From: Antedon mediterranea
Lineage: Eukaryota; Echinodermata; Crinoidea; Comatulida; Antedonidae
NCBI RefSeq assembly: GCF_964355755.1
Contig: NC_092677.1
Span: 12,052,601-12,112,600 of the forward strand
DNA: 60,000 nucleotides
Direction of reading: 5' to 3'
The notes under the pieces are model-generated. The model saw only the letters and a list, made by a program, of their open reading frames with translations, was not told the origin of the DNA and did not search any database. Shown one piece after another: positions 25,401 to 36,023 of this stretch (its first letter is position 1; the number at the start of each line of letters is the position of its first letter). A program made the position numbers and the translations under genes.

Positions 25401-28400
25401 TACGTCATATTTTTAGAAACGTTAATAATTTAATGTGACATTTTCTATTACGATATTCCAAACTTTCCAATTTATTTACAAAACAAATGAAGACTATTGA
25501 TAATTGTTATTTTGAATATTACGTATTTTTTTTAAATTGGTATAATCATCGTCTTTTATATTGTTATAAATAAATGTGAGTGTTTTTTTATATAGCAAAT
25601 CATAATTAATAATGTAGTACAGTAATGTATAGCCGTTATTAATAGTGTTATTGTCGACGGCTAGGCCCTATATATTTATTGATTCATTTATTTAATAAAA
25701 AATAAATATGTACAAATTTAATTTTGTTTACACAATACGTGTATAAATAAAAAATAATATTTAATCTGTATTAACTAATATATATTAAATTCGTGCCGTT
25801 GCATACCTAAGAATTTTTCCAGCGAACCACCCATTTTCCACTTTCTACTTGAATATTAATATTGGCCGGAAACCTTATTTCTGTCTTTAAAGTCGATGAA
25901 ACCACATCAAAACATAAAAGGCACAGTTACAATTTTAAGTTAATAAATATATTAATATCTTCGAGAAGAGAACGATTTGGTAAATCATTCGGCATACAGT
26001 AATATTAATCCACTTTCTTTCGTGAAGTGTTGTATAGAATAAAACCTAGGCTAAGTCTACCTAGCGAGTCAAGTCCCTTGATTAAACGTTAGCATCCGCA
26101 CAGTGAAGTCCCTGGATTTTGCGTGGGCGGTTGCATCAAATTAGTGTTAACTTCGTCGCTGCAGAAGCAGACTATCTCCATGGCGTCCGTCCACGAATTC
26201 CCGCTTTCAATAATAATAATCAACATCATTGTTCGGCTAGAATAGGATGTGAGCTATTCTGATGTTTTTATTGCTGTGGATAAAACGTCCCTATATCTGG
26301 ACATGTCGTACGTTTGGGACAGTGTCACTGTTATCCTCCATCTAAGCTTAGTACTAAGCTTATATTTTAATTACTAAAAGATGTACAGCATTGTGAATTT
26401 ATTACAATTTATACTGTACAAATTCATAATTAGATTACTTTGTTGCGACATATTATTTGTATTTTAGTGCCTGATTTTTTTTTTTTTGTAATTACAGATT
26501 TTTTTTAATTTCTTTGTATTATTAGCGAACTTTCGTTCAAATGTTTTGGTGATGTAGTAAACGACCCATCGCTTGTAGTTTTTCCTCTTTTTTGTTATCA
26601 TTGAGCCGGTAGCCAGAAGGTCATGTGAAAGCAACTGAAGAAATGATATATTTAGACCTAAGAATGATTTGCCTGCAGCGTGCTAGGTAGTTGGCCAAAT
26701 AAATGTCAAGAGTTAGGCCTATTTTACTAGCACTTTTGCTGGTAATTAGAAAATTGAATTTCAAGGGAAAAATGGGGTCTTTCGAACCCTAGGCTACACA
26801 GGCTTGAACAGAAATATTGTCAAAGAAAAAAAACATGACCTCATTTTCTAAATGTATGTTTCGCAGAGTGATAAGGCTATGGTTAATGACTTGGTATGTA
26901 AGCTCCTAGATTCGGAACCATTTACCCCCGAAGTTCATCAGGCAATGAAACGACTTTGGGCAGACTCAGGAATCCAAGAAATTTATAGTCGATCCAGCGA
27001 ATACCAACTAAACGATTCAGCACAATAGTAAGTATATAGTATTTAATTACAATGAAATTGAGATATATTTGACAATTTAAATTTGTTTACAAAGTTTCTG
27101 GAAATTCTGCTCTTCTTCAAGAGTTTTTTTAAACGCTTAAACGTTGGATTTTCGGTTCCCTTTGATCTGTCAAATTATTGGTGCAGGTCTATCAATACCT
27201 ATAGTATATCGAAGTCATGTCGTGGCTAGGTATGGACCAATAGAGCATTTAGGTGTTACAACTTTTCGGCACAGTACTTCGTTGGATTCGCCTTTCCAGT
27301 TTGTGATTATCTGAGACTGATAATTTAATTTTATAAATTCAATTAACAAACTTAATAAAATATCCATATCCAAACTTTATGTTTATGAATGAAAATAGTA
27401 TATATTTAAAAAGATAATATAATAATAAATAAAATAATATATATAATAATAAAATTGTTTATTTATGTTTTGAAATGAAATAAAGGTGAGTAAACCTCAC
27501 AAAAGAGAAAAAAATATCCATATCTACTTACTGTGGACTTTAATGAAAATAACTGTTCCTTACCTAGTTTTCTAGAAAGTCTTGACCGTCTAGCAGAAAG
27601 TGAATACGTACCTAATGAACAAGACATTCTAAGAACAAGGGTCAAGACGACTGGAATCGTTGAAACACATTTTAACTTTAAAAATTTGCATTTTAGGTAT
27701 GTATCAAAATATATTTAACATCGTCTTCTTCATGTTCATCTTATTTTGATGTTCATCTTGTGTTTACCTCTTTCCATCTTCATCTTCTCTCTATGTTGAT
27801 CTTCTTGCCATCTTTGAATCTTCATATTTCCATCTTTATCTTTCAATCGTAATCCTCTTTTTATCTTCATCTTCTTCTTTCTAGATTCATCTTCTTACCA
27901 TCTTCATCTTTTCATCTTAATGTTTTCATCTTCTTTCTATCTTCATCTTCTTTCCATCTTCATCTTCCTTTCATCTTCATCTTTTTTCATCTTCATTTTC
28001 TTTTCATCTTCATCCTCTTTCTATGTTCATTCTTTTGTTCCATTACAATATTGATTTACTGTAGTATTCCTGATGGCATTATGAATGTTGAAATATATTG
28101 GTTTGTTTATGTAATCTATATATATATATAAATATTCACACCACGTTTATCTGTACCATGCCTGTATTATCAACAATCGCGTGTGCAGTTTTATAAATAG
28201 GTATAAATAAAATGGATGACCACCAAGTGAGGATTACAACGTAGATTAACCAGGATTACGTATCCCTATGATCTCAATAAATATCGGCTGCCAGTTCATC
28301 CCAGCAATTTATTATAAACCGTTCTAATTCATATTTTAATTACAGGTTATTTGATGTAGGGGGCCAAAGGTCAGAGCGGAAAAAATGGATCCATTGTTTC

Positions 28401-30036
28401 GAAGATGTCACAGCAATTATATTCTGTGTAGCGCTCAGTGGATATGATCAAAGGCTACTTGAAGATGACCTAACGGTAAATAACATGACTGCAGACTAAT
28501 ACATAATAACTTTAATTACTGGTAAAAGGGATGAATCTGGATCATAATTTGCATAATGGATTGGGTCAGTAGAGCATGATATCAGGTTGACATAGGTGAC
28601 AATAGTGAATGAAAGTGGTAGTGATGATGATTAGCTGATTATTATTATTCAATATTTAACAAACCGTGGCAATACAATATTATTTTTCCTGGAATCATCG
28701 CAAAGTATTTTAATTTTGTATTAATTAATGAGCAGTAGCCTACTTTGAATATAATAATGATTGTTGATGCGCAGCCTCTAATAGTAGTGAGCCTATGATT
28801 TGCGACGACCAAACGACGTCATGTTATAGTTCATTGTGCGCATGCTGGAATATTGGGACGTGTCCTCGTTTGATGGTTTCTAGGTACCAATACATCGAGT
28901 ATAACGTCATAATGCGCACGTTAAGAGAATCCTACATCACGACTACCCAGTTAAGTGGTGCCTTATTTACGTACAATAGTAAAAACAAATCATTTATACT
29001 TTTTGCCATATTTTTTTTCCAGAATCGACTGCACGAAAGTTTAAAATTGTTTGATTCAATTTGCAACAACAAGTGGTTCACTGAAACGTCCATTATACTG
29101 TTTTTAAACAAGAAAGACTTGTTTGAAGGAAAGATAAAAAGATCTCCGTTAAAAGTCTGTTTTCCGGAGTACACTGGTAAGGTGTTTTGTTTCAAATGTA
29201 GGCCTATTACTGAGTTCCAGACGGAGTTTTGACTTAATATTAGTAAAAAAAATATAATATTTTTGCACATACGGCCTTTCATACGTATTCTATTCTATTG
29301 AGCTTGGATACTTCTGGAGAAAAATGATTAGTGCATATGATTATCCGGTTGACAAGTTTCAGCCGCATGTAATTGGATAGTCACTATAAAATATATTAAT
29401 ATGCATTTTTGGAAACTAAGATGATGCGCATGCGCTATGTTACGTTTAGACGATGTAGAGACACACGTGTGTAGTTTTGGTACTCGAACACATTCATTCC
29501 TCACAGTATTCACCGTCAGTTTTGGCGGTTTTGTGCAATGCGTAGATGCTAGGTACGTCGTCGACAGTCGAAAGCTTCCTGTTTTGAAGGAAACGCTCTG
29601 ATAAGGATTTTTTATGCTACATAGCATAGAAAAAGCTCGTTGGTGTGTTCTTTCTAAACAGTAGTTTATCGTGAGAAGATGACGTAGCAGAGAAAAGTTT
29701 ATCAAATGGTTGTGTATTGTCGTTTGTGGGAATTCACTCGGAACATATTTAGGCCTTGCAGATTAGGATGAGTATTATAGGGAGATAAATTACCCCATGA
29801 TTTAGGTTTTTAAAATCTCTTTTCATTTTAACATCGTTCTTTTTTCAGGCCCAAACGAATTTCTTCCAGCAGCTCAGTACATTCAGGGCAAATTCGAAAC
29901 TATGAACAAGAGTCCAAATAAAGAAATTTACGCGCATATGACGTGTGCAACGGATACCACCAATATTCAATTCGTCTTTGATGCCGTTACAGACACCATC
30001 ATAGCGAATAACCTACGTGGTTGTGGACTCTACTAG
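16730..30036 (+). CDS. GNAO1: G protein alpha subunit, Go class (eight coding exons, 354 aa)
   Basis: Exons are 16730-16847, 17017-17059, 22562-22703, 26867-27027, 27568-27696, 28346-28475, 29023-29176 and 29849-30036. They join to 1065 nt, 354 codons plus stop, the usual Gαo length, and exon lengths (118, 43, 142, 161, 129, 130, 154) match the conserved Gαi/o gene plan. The protein is a GTPase that couples seven-transmembrane receptors to Gβγ release at the plasma membrane. Visible: MGC start (myristoylated Gly2, palmitoylated Cys3), P-loop GAGESGKST at 40-48, Arg179 in [13 protein letters not shown] with catalytic Gln205, NKKD at 270-273, TCAT near the end, and the Go-specific C-terminus NNLRGCGLY with the pertussis-toxin Cys351. 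Odd: residue 54 is Thr where Gα subunits normally have Lys or Arg, and the helical domain diverges strongly, suggesting a lineage-specific copy. All motifs needed for GTPase activity are intact. Confidence 0.95.
16848..17016 (+). other. Gαo intron 1
   Basis: 169 nt, gtaaga to tcacag. No other feature seen. Confidence 0.9.
17017..17059 (+). CDS. GNAO1: Gαo exon 2 (P-loop)
   Basis: 43 nt encoding the Walker A P-loop [14 protein letters not shown]. The split codon 54 becomes ACA (Thr) when joined to exon 3. Confidence 0.95.
17258..17450. repeat. Imperfect (ATC)n microsatellite in Gαo intron 2
   Basis: ATCATC/ATCATT runs interrupted by short unrelated words. Simple sequence, with no sign of coding. 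Confidence 0.8.
18887..19229. repeat. (CAC/CAT)n trinucleotide array in Gαo intron 2
   Basis: About 340 bp of CAY triplets, nearly uninterrupted. Reading it as poly-His, poly-Thr/Ile or (minus strand) Met/Val frames is an artefact of triplet periodicity inside an intron. Confidence 0.95.
19419..19467. repeat. (TA)n microsatellite
   Basis: About 24 uninterrupted TA units, preceded by imperfect CATTTTCATCTC repeats. The word TATATCTAGCCCATG recurs at about 19460 and 19552. Confidence 0.95.
19888..19923. mobile_element. 36-bp palindromic micro-element with 7-bp flanking duplication
   Basis: GGGAAGAGTGAAATT and AATTTCACTCTTCCC form a near-perfect palindrome around 1-3 nt. Exact TATGATC copies flank it (19881-19887 and 19924-19930). 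The same terminal word occurs in the element at 52470-52528. Confidence 0.7.
19985..20075. mobile_element. Decayed MITE family 1 relic
   Basis: Contains GTTGACCAATGAGAAGCG and TCGTTGGTCAAATC in inverted order with CGTTGCGT words, like the cores of the better-preserved family members. The ends are not clear. Confidence 0.4.
20196..20375. mobile_element. MITE family 2, left end
   Basis: TAA then GTGCTGTCTACACTATC, AAACTTTATGTGACAAA and GATGTGCC. These match the terminal sequence of the complete element at 58411-58514. No matching right end was found close by; it may pair with 21244-21379. Confidence 0.55.
21244..21382. mobile_element. MITE family 2, right end with internal palindromes
   Basis: Two copies of GATGTGCCCATATATGGACA are followed by inverted ATATGGGCACATCAC and the terminal GATAGACAGAGCTTTAA. 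The end matches the reverse of the family 2 terminus. Confidence 0.55.
22168..22272. mobile_element. MITE family 1, complete 105-bp copy
   Basis: AAGCTTGGTTCCCACTA at the left and TAGTATGAACCAAGCTT at the right are inverted repeats. Inside are GACGCAACGCAAGG and TTGACCAATGACAAGCG. TAA on both outer sides fits a 3-bp TWA target duplication, as in PIF/Harbinger elements (inference). Confidence 0.72.
22562..22703 (+). CDS. GNAO1: Gαo exon 3 (aa 54-101)
   Basis: 142 nt after ttttcctgtag. Encodes [20 protein letters not shown] then [15 protein letters not shown], the start of the helical domain. It ends GAG before gtaaga. Confidence 0.95.
22745..23425. repeat. 21-bp minisatellite in Gαo intron 3, about 32 copies
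   Basis: Units of the form GTATAAGGTAGAGTAAGAATT, with variants in the AAT/ATT and GAACC positions, begin 41 nt after the exon 3 donor. The period is a multiple of three, which explains the long minus-strand open frames. Each unit contains an AAG-GTAGAG or AAG-GTAAAG word resembling a weak 5' splice site. Confidence 0.93.
23957..24120 (+). repeat. Four imperfect repeats of TTTTGCTTTCTAG-type
   Basis: About 40-50 bp repeats of TTTTGCTTTCTAGTCCCATA followed by ACATTATCTCT. Each has a pyrimidine tract and TAG or TAA like a 3' splice site. No exon follows any of them. Confidence 0.6.
24655..24720 (+). mobile_element. SINE 3' fragment (family shared with 53575-54310)
   Basis: GGGCCTTCTGGAAGAATCGT, then TTGACTGAAGAGGT and an AAATAAATAAA tail. 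It matches the 3' end of the minus-strand SINE near 53575-53630. Confidence 0.6.
24730..24830 (-). mobile_element. tRNA-SINE tail fragment
   Basis: TTCTAAACCGCCCGGTGATA and flanking words match the sequence downstream of the two tRNA-like units at 52 kb. The tRNA head itself is absent here. Confidence 0.6.
25440..26860 (+). other. Gαo intron 3, right part
   Basis: AT-rich with no exon-like sequence or repeat that I could identify. It ends in the acceptor tatgtttcgcag. Confidence 0.6.
26867..27027 (+). CDS. GNAO1: Gαo exon 4 (aa 102-154, helical domain)
   Basis: 161 nt encoding [15 protein letters not shown] through LWADSGIQE and [11 protein letters not shown]. It ends TA before gtaagt. This is the most diverged part relative to typical Gαo. 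Confidence 0.94.
27568..27696 (+). CDS. GNAO1: Gαo exon 5 (switch I, aa 155-197)
   Basis: 129 nt after cttacctag. The acceptor at 27567 is chosen over the TAG at 27574 because it keeps the frame and the conserved 129-nt length. Encodes [28 protein letters not shown] and NFKNLHF, with Arg179 and Thr182 of switch I. Confidence 0.94.
27720..28025. repeat. Imperfect (TCATCTTC)n pyrimidine-rich repeat in Gαo intron 5
   Basis: Many CATCTTC/CATCTTT words over 300 bp on the coding strand. A long polypyrimidine stretch between two exons. Confidence 0.85.
28346..28475 (+). CDS. GNAO1: Gαo exon 6 (switch II, aa 198-241)
   Basis: 130 nt encoding [20 protein letters not shown] and [14 protein letters not shown]. 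It holds the catalytic Gln205. The end reads QRLLEDDLT, where vertebrate Gαo has an acidic, Thr-rich segment. Confidence 0.95.
29023..29176 (+). CDS. GNAO1: Gαo exon 7 (aa 242-292, NKKD)
   Basis: 154 nt after tttttccag. Encodes [16 protein letters not shown] and [16 protein letters not shown]; the guanine-specificity NKKD is at 270-273. It ends one base into Gly293. Confidence 0.95.
29849..30036 (+). CDS. GNAO1: Gαo exon 8 (C-terminus)
   Basis: 188 nt including TAG. Encodes [27 protein letters not shown] (G5 box) and [10 protein letters not shown]. The last residues contact the receptor and contain the ADP-ribosylated Cys. Confidence 0.96.
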
Positions 30037-30930
30037 CCCAAGAAAATGAACATTTCTACATTACAACAATACGTCATAGTCATCGGTGTATAGAACCGTA
30101 GCTGCAAAGATTACCAAATCTAATACCAACATAAAGGTGATGGATATGACGTCGTTAAAGAGAGCCGATTAGAAAGTGCTGGGCGGGTTTTCAATGCATT
30201 CTATGTGTCAAAACTGTGTTTTCTCTTCGGAAAAAGTACCATGTACCACGATGACGACAATCTACATCCTAACTTCGTTTTGTAATATTTTCTTCAGCCT
30301 AGATCACATTTTAACGCACCAGGCTGTCAATCTGTTTCAGTTGAAACAGAACACAAAGCTAGCCTGAAGTCCAGTAGATTGTATTTCTTTGCAAAGTTAA
30401 ATGAAGAAAAAGATGGCGTCCAGTGTTCGCATTGATGTTGATTATATATAACAGTGGTAGTAAAAATGTCTTTCTCTGATTGTTTCAACAAGGTGATTTT
30501 AAGCGTGCCGATCCGAGCAAGCATAAACCGCTTAGCGTAGTAGTTCCATAGTTTGTCATATTAGCTCACAATTAAGCCTGGTTCCACATGCTACGCATCT
30601 GCACTTCCGTAGATTATCTGAGTGGTGGATCTTCTTCATTGTACGTCAGTGGAGGAGCCCTTTTACTGGTTAAATCACTAGCGTTAGCGCAAGTGCATAG
30701 ATATTGGCAACCAGCCGTCGGAACCACATATTTTTTTTCTACTTGCAATGCCACTACTTTTGTTTACTGGTCTGGTTGATTGTATGTTGTGGTGTACTTT
30801 TTGTGACGTCAGTCCCTACTATGCGCACGCACTTTAGTTTACGACAAATTAGATTCCGAGCGGATTGTATATAAACATATTGTTATCTTTTTGTAATTTT
30901 TCAATAATAAATGTGTAGCAATTTTCAAAA
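30037..30930 (+). other. Gαo 3' UTR (approximate)
   Basis: Non-coding sequence following the stop, bounded by the poly(A) signal at 30906. A family 1 MITE-like word (AAGCCTGGTTCCACA) occurs near 30573. Confidence 0.55.
30906..30911 (+). terminator. Polyadenylation signal AATAAA
   Basis: Canonical hexamer about 870 nt after the Gαo stop, followed by GTGT and T-rich sequence. It is the first well-placed AATAAA after the stop. Confidence 0.55.
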
Positions 30931-33690
30931 CTAGTTTTATATTTCAGTTATCGCATAATATGCCTCTGATTAATTTTCACCATTATTTACCAAATTATTC
31001 TTATATTTGGTGCTATTTATTTCCAAATGTAAACTGATTTTTGTTTACTACTTGTATTTTAACAAGGCGAGGATTTTGAAATTGACAGTTCTGTGCTCTG
31101 TATTTCGTATAAAGATATTTATACATTTCAAACAGCTGTGTTTATAATTATAGTAAAATAATCTCTTTAAAATTTAAGAATTGAATGGAAAACCGATAAC
31201 CGATAATCATTCTCTAGATACTGGACCAAAACCATTCCTAGTGACGTCTGCTAACAGTCACGCTTTAAATATCATTCCTTAGGCCTATATATTAGTTAAC
31301 AATAGTTTGAGATTATTTTTGAATTATTATTTATACAGTTATTAAACAAAGCTTCTGTTTTTGTTATGATTAGGCCTATACGTTTTTTTGTAAAGTGAAT
31401 GCCAGAAACCCTTTTTTAACATTCTGAAAGTTGCCAATAATGCGCGTTGTAGGCCCACCCAGTAAACACAGTATTGTTTTGCAAAAAACTTTTTGCGTTT
31501 AAGAAATTGCGACCACCAAACAAAACCAGTGGCCTGAACGTACTGGTAAAGTCTGCGTCTTGAGTACTTTTTTTTAATGTAGATGTAGCCTAAGCCTAAA
31601 TGTTTATATTTTCAGTGTAGATGATGGTGTCTCCTCTATTCACACTACCTTACTACGCAATGCAAAGACGTACGCGCACCGTAAGCATTTTGACCAATCA
31701 TTCGCGAAAGTTCAAATGATCCGTCGCTTGTGATTGGTCAAATTAAAGTATTTGCGTTGCGTCCTAGTGAGAACCTAATGTGACATTTCCATAACACTGC
31801 ATAATTAGATTACACATTTTTCTCAGCATGGTCTTTCGAGTTCGAGAATAGGCCTATACTGTTTTGTTTTTTAAATTATACGTTACTGCAATTTGATTCG
31901 ATTATCATGCATTTTAAAACGAAAGCTTTGGAATGTTTTAATTGTTTATTAAAATATTTCATCCGTATAATGCTATATTTTTTTAATATTAATATTTAGC
32001 TTTGTGCGTAATATTGTGTATTTATGAATAGTAATTATACCAGATTTTACTCAGGAAAAATTGGTCACACCCAGCTATTACACCACCAAAAGTTTAGCTT
32101 TACCAACACCCGAAAAAGCATTTTCCCAAAAAGAAAAGAGAGAAACGTAGGAGGTGCGTTTTCGCATCGTACTGGCTGGCTCGCTGATTTTTCTGTTCAC
32201 AATTTTTGTAAGGAAAGTTAACATTTGTTAAATTCATACCAATTTTTTCAACCCTCAACATTTTTTTAGATAGCCTATTGCGTTACTGTGGCGTATTGCA
32301 TATTTTTTCAACAAGCCGCTACAGTAAACTTGTAGTTCTTATTTTTATCACGTGTTATATAATAGAGTCATATAGGCCTGATTATAATTAACATATTTGG
32401 ACACTTTGCAATATGTAAATTTACGTTTCAAATTTATTTTGATTTAGAAGTTTTTTTTATTAGCTTTACAGTAAAGTTATATAATTATATATATAAAACT
32501 CTTTAAAATATATTTTGAAGACTAAAATTATGCAAAAAAAGAGAGAATTTAATATAAATAATTTTGTGATTTACAAACACTCTTGACAGATGTCACATAT
32601 CAAGTCATTTCACATATAATCATGAACAATTATATTTACTTAATTTTTTCTAATCTTTTTAAAACATTATCAATGAAACTGATATTAAGTTTTAATCGCT
32701 AGAAATAATCACTGAACGGCGTATACCACTTTGTAGATGATAATGCGCTCGCCCGCTCGTCATTTTTTCCGTAGGTGAGCAATGGAGAAATCATACAAAT
32801 TCAGTAAGGCAGAGAAAATATATGAATAATTAATGATTTCAGTATCGCTTGCCTACGAAAAGAATATTATACCGATGGTTCACTCAATACCATAATCCAA
32901 TCATAAGAAAAGGATGCGCGTAACAGTCATCTATTTTAAGTTTTGTGATTGGTTAACCTCTTGAACTTTGACACAGTTATAAACAGTTCGTTATGTCACT
33001 ATTCACTTATCACACACTTGTATAATATTTTAGATGGGCATACTTACGCAAGTATTGCCACCAAATGAGTCTTGTTGCGATTAAGCCTCGTCGTATTTTT
33101 TTTTTGCAGAATATTTGGAATTAGGTAAAAAAAAATAGCGTAGGCCTAAATTTCGAATTTAATTTTTCCATAACAAAATTTTATTTAAAGCAACACGACT
33201 CATTTTCCGGGTTGAATAGCCAATTATAGATATGTATTTTTAAAAAAAGATAATTATTTCTAGACAAATCAAAAATGTATTTCTCAAAAACGGTAAATTT
33301 GCTTCTAGGAGATTTAAACACTTTGGTCGCCCTTCGTGTAAATAATAATAATTATAATACTGTATACGAACACTTTCTCTGTATTTTTGTTTGCCCACGT
33401 CTTAAGATACACGTTTGAGCGTATCGAAAGTTTATGTGTGGCCAATATGACGTCATACCTTATGTGCAACGTGATTGGTCAGTGAAAACAATGGCATTGT
33501 TTTGATTGTATTAGGATTGTGTGATAACCATGTTTATTATTCTATAATATGTGCAGATTATTCCGTTTGTACAATTTTTGTAAATGCTTCTCAATAAAAA
33601 TCATACAAACCAATTGATAACACTACTTAAGATAGAAATTGTGTTTTGTTTTTGGATAATTAAGAAAACCTACCTGTTTTTCCAAAAAAT
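30931..33690. other. Intergenic sequence between Gαo and the satellite complex
   Basis: No gene supported. Contains a family 1 MITE and four TAGGCCTA words (31280, 31371, 31849, 33141). It was scanned on the minus strand for continuing exons of the Tie-like receptor; none was recognised. Confidence 0.55.
31640..31784. mobile_element. MITE family 1 copy
   Basis: ACTACGCAATGCAAAGACGT at the left and GCGTTGCGTCCTAGTGAGAA at the right are diverged inverted ends. The core has TTTGACCAATCA and, inverted, TGATTGGTCAAA. Confidence 0.6.
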
Positions 33691-34937
33691 TGCCAAATTT
33701 TGTCCCTGTACTTATTTTTAAATGTCCAAAATATCGACTTTTAAAAATTAAATTATTGTGCAATAATATTGCCATATATGTGCATATATTGCATTATCAT
33801 CATCTTATAGAGTCATAGTAACAAGTTATTTCTAAAATATAAAAGGGTCTAAAATTTCCCTTTACTATTAGTACAGAGTTTTTTTCAAAAATGGCCAAAA
33901 TATATTTTTACAATTCAATTATTATGCAATAATATTGCCATATATGTGCATATTATATTGCGTTATCATCATATTTTAGAGTCATGGTAACCAGTTATGT
34001 CAAAATAAAAAGGGTTGAAATTTGAGCCTTTTGAAAAAAAATCCCTGTACTATATACTATCGAATAATAGGTTCTCCCCATGCCAATTGTGCTATACTAA
34101 CCAGTTTTATCGAAAATAAAAAGGTCGAAAATTGGTCATTTTTTGAAAAATTCTCTTTATAAGTAAGTGTCAATTGGCTATAGTAACCACTTTTGACATA
34201 AATGGTTACTATAGCATACGCAGTTTAACCAGTTTAATCGAAAAATAAAAAGGTCGAAAATTGGTTCTTATTTTAAATATCCCTGTATTATAGTACAGTA
34301 CAGGGAAATTTTAGAAAAATCGCCAATTTTCGACCTTCTCATTTCTTGACATAAATTGTTACTATAGCATAATAACGATGCGCAGAGACGAATAATGGGT
34401 TCTGCGCATGCCAATTGTGCGGTAGTAACCAGTTTAATCGAAAAATAAAAAGGTCGAAAATTGGTTCTTTTTTGAAAATATTCCTGTACTATAGTACAGG
34501 GAAAAATCGCCAATTTTCGACCTTTTTATTTTTTGACATAAATGGTTACTATAGCACAATAAACATGCGCAGAGTCGAATAATGCGTACTGCGCATGTCA
34601 ATTGGCTATAGTACCACTTTTGACATAAATGGTTACTATAGCATAATAACGATGCGCAGAGACGAATAATGGTTCTGCGCATGTCAATTGGCTATAGTAA
34701 CCACTTTTGACATAAATGGTTACTATAGCATAATAACGATGCGCAGTGTCGAATAATGCGTTCTGCGCATGTCAATTGGCTATAGTAACCACTTTTGACA
34801 TAAATGGTTACTATAGCATAATAACGATGCGCAGAGTCGAATAATGGGTTCTGCGCATGCCAATTGTGCTATAGTAACCAGTTTAATCGAAAAATAAAAA
34901 GGTCAAAAATTAGTTCTTTTTTTAAAATATTCCTGTA

Positions 34938-34942
34938 GGCTA
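34938..34942. other. GGCTA micro-insertion in a satellite A palindrome
   Basis: Sister copies read CCTGTACTATAGTACAGG; this copy reads CCTGTA, then GGCTA, then CTATAG. It looks like a one-base-shortened form of the GGCCTA insertion at 35460. Confidence 0.7.
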
Positions 34943-35457
34943 CTATAGTACAGGGAAAAATCGCCAATTTTCGACCTTTTTATTTTTTGACATAAATGGT
35001 TACTATAGCACAATAAACATGCGCAGAGTCGAATAATGCGTACTGCGCATGTCAATTGGCTATAGTACCACTTTTGACATAAATGGTTACTATAGCATAA
35101 TAACGATGCGCAGAGACGAATAATGGGTTCTGCGCATGTCAATTGGCTATAGTAACCACTTTTGACATAAATGGTTACTATAGACTAATAACGATGCGCA
35201 GAGTCGAATAATGCGTTCTGCGCATGTCAATTGGCTATAGTAACCACTTTTGACATAAATGGTTACTATAGCATAATAACGATGCGCAGAGTCGAATAAT
35301 GGGTTCTGCGCATGCCAATTGTGCTATAGTAACCAGTTTAATCGAAAAATAAAAAGGTCAAAAATTGGTTCTTTTTTTAAAATATCCCTGTACTATAGTA
35401 CAGGGAAATTTTCGAAAAATCGCAAATTTTCAACCTTTTTATTTTTTGACAAATGGT

Positions 35458-35465
35458 TAGGCCTA
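35458..35465. other. TAGGCCTA formed by GGCCTA insertion at TA in satellite A
   Basis: Sister copies read AAATGGTTACTATAG; this copy reads AAATGGTTA, GGCCTA, CTATAG. The inserted core GGCC is flanked by TA on both sides, i.e. TA has become TAGGCCTA. Confidence 0.8.
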
Positions 35466-36023
35466 CTATAGAACAATAAACATGCGCAGAATCGAATAAT
35501 GCGTTCTGCGAATCTAAAATTGGCTATAGTAACCACTTTTGACATAAATGGTTACTATAGCATAATAACGATGCGCAGAGACAAATAATGAGTTCTGCGA
35601 ACTATAGTACAGGGAAATTTTCGAAAATTCGCCAATTTTCGACTTTCTAATTTTTTGACATAAATGGTTACTATAGCACAATAAACATGCGCAGAGTCGA
35701 ATAATGCGTTCTGCGCATGTCAATTGGCTATAGTAATCACTTTTGACATAAATGGTTACTATAGCGTAATAACGATGCGCAGAGACGAATAATGGGTTCT
35801 GCGCATGCCAATTGTGCTGTAGTAACCAGTTTAATCGAAAAATAAAAAGGTCGAAAATTGGGGTTTTTTTTGAAAAAAATCTCTTTACTATAAGTACAGG
35901 GAAATTTTCGAGAAATGGACAATTTTCGATCATTTTATTTTTTTACATAAATGGTTACTATAGCATTATAAACATGCGCAGAGTCGAATAATGCGTTCTG
36001 GGCATGTCCATTGGCTATAGTAA

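Larger units (their letters stand above)
33690..36023. repeat. Palindromic satellite A, left block
   Basis: Repeating modules: the perfect palindrome CCCTGTACTATAGTACAGGG, an AATTTTCGACCTTTTTATTT arm with its inverse AAATAAAAAGGTCGAAAATT, and GGTTACTATAGC...GCTATAGTAACC enclosing ATGCGCAGA...TCTGCGCAT. The CCCTGTA palindromes near 34490, 34940 and 35390 give a roughly 450-bp period. Open frames reading IIRLCASLLCYSN are by-products of the repeat. Left edge is approximate. Confidence 0.9.

Noticed and set aside
28795-29232. 145-codon frame starting [13 protein letters not shown]
   Set aside because: Intron 6 sequence read through into Gαo exon 7; only 29023-29176 is coding.
34268-35933. Frames containing IIRLCASLLCYSNHLCQK
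   Set aside because: Satellite A palindromes translated; different lengths and frame breaks in each copy.
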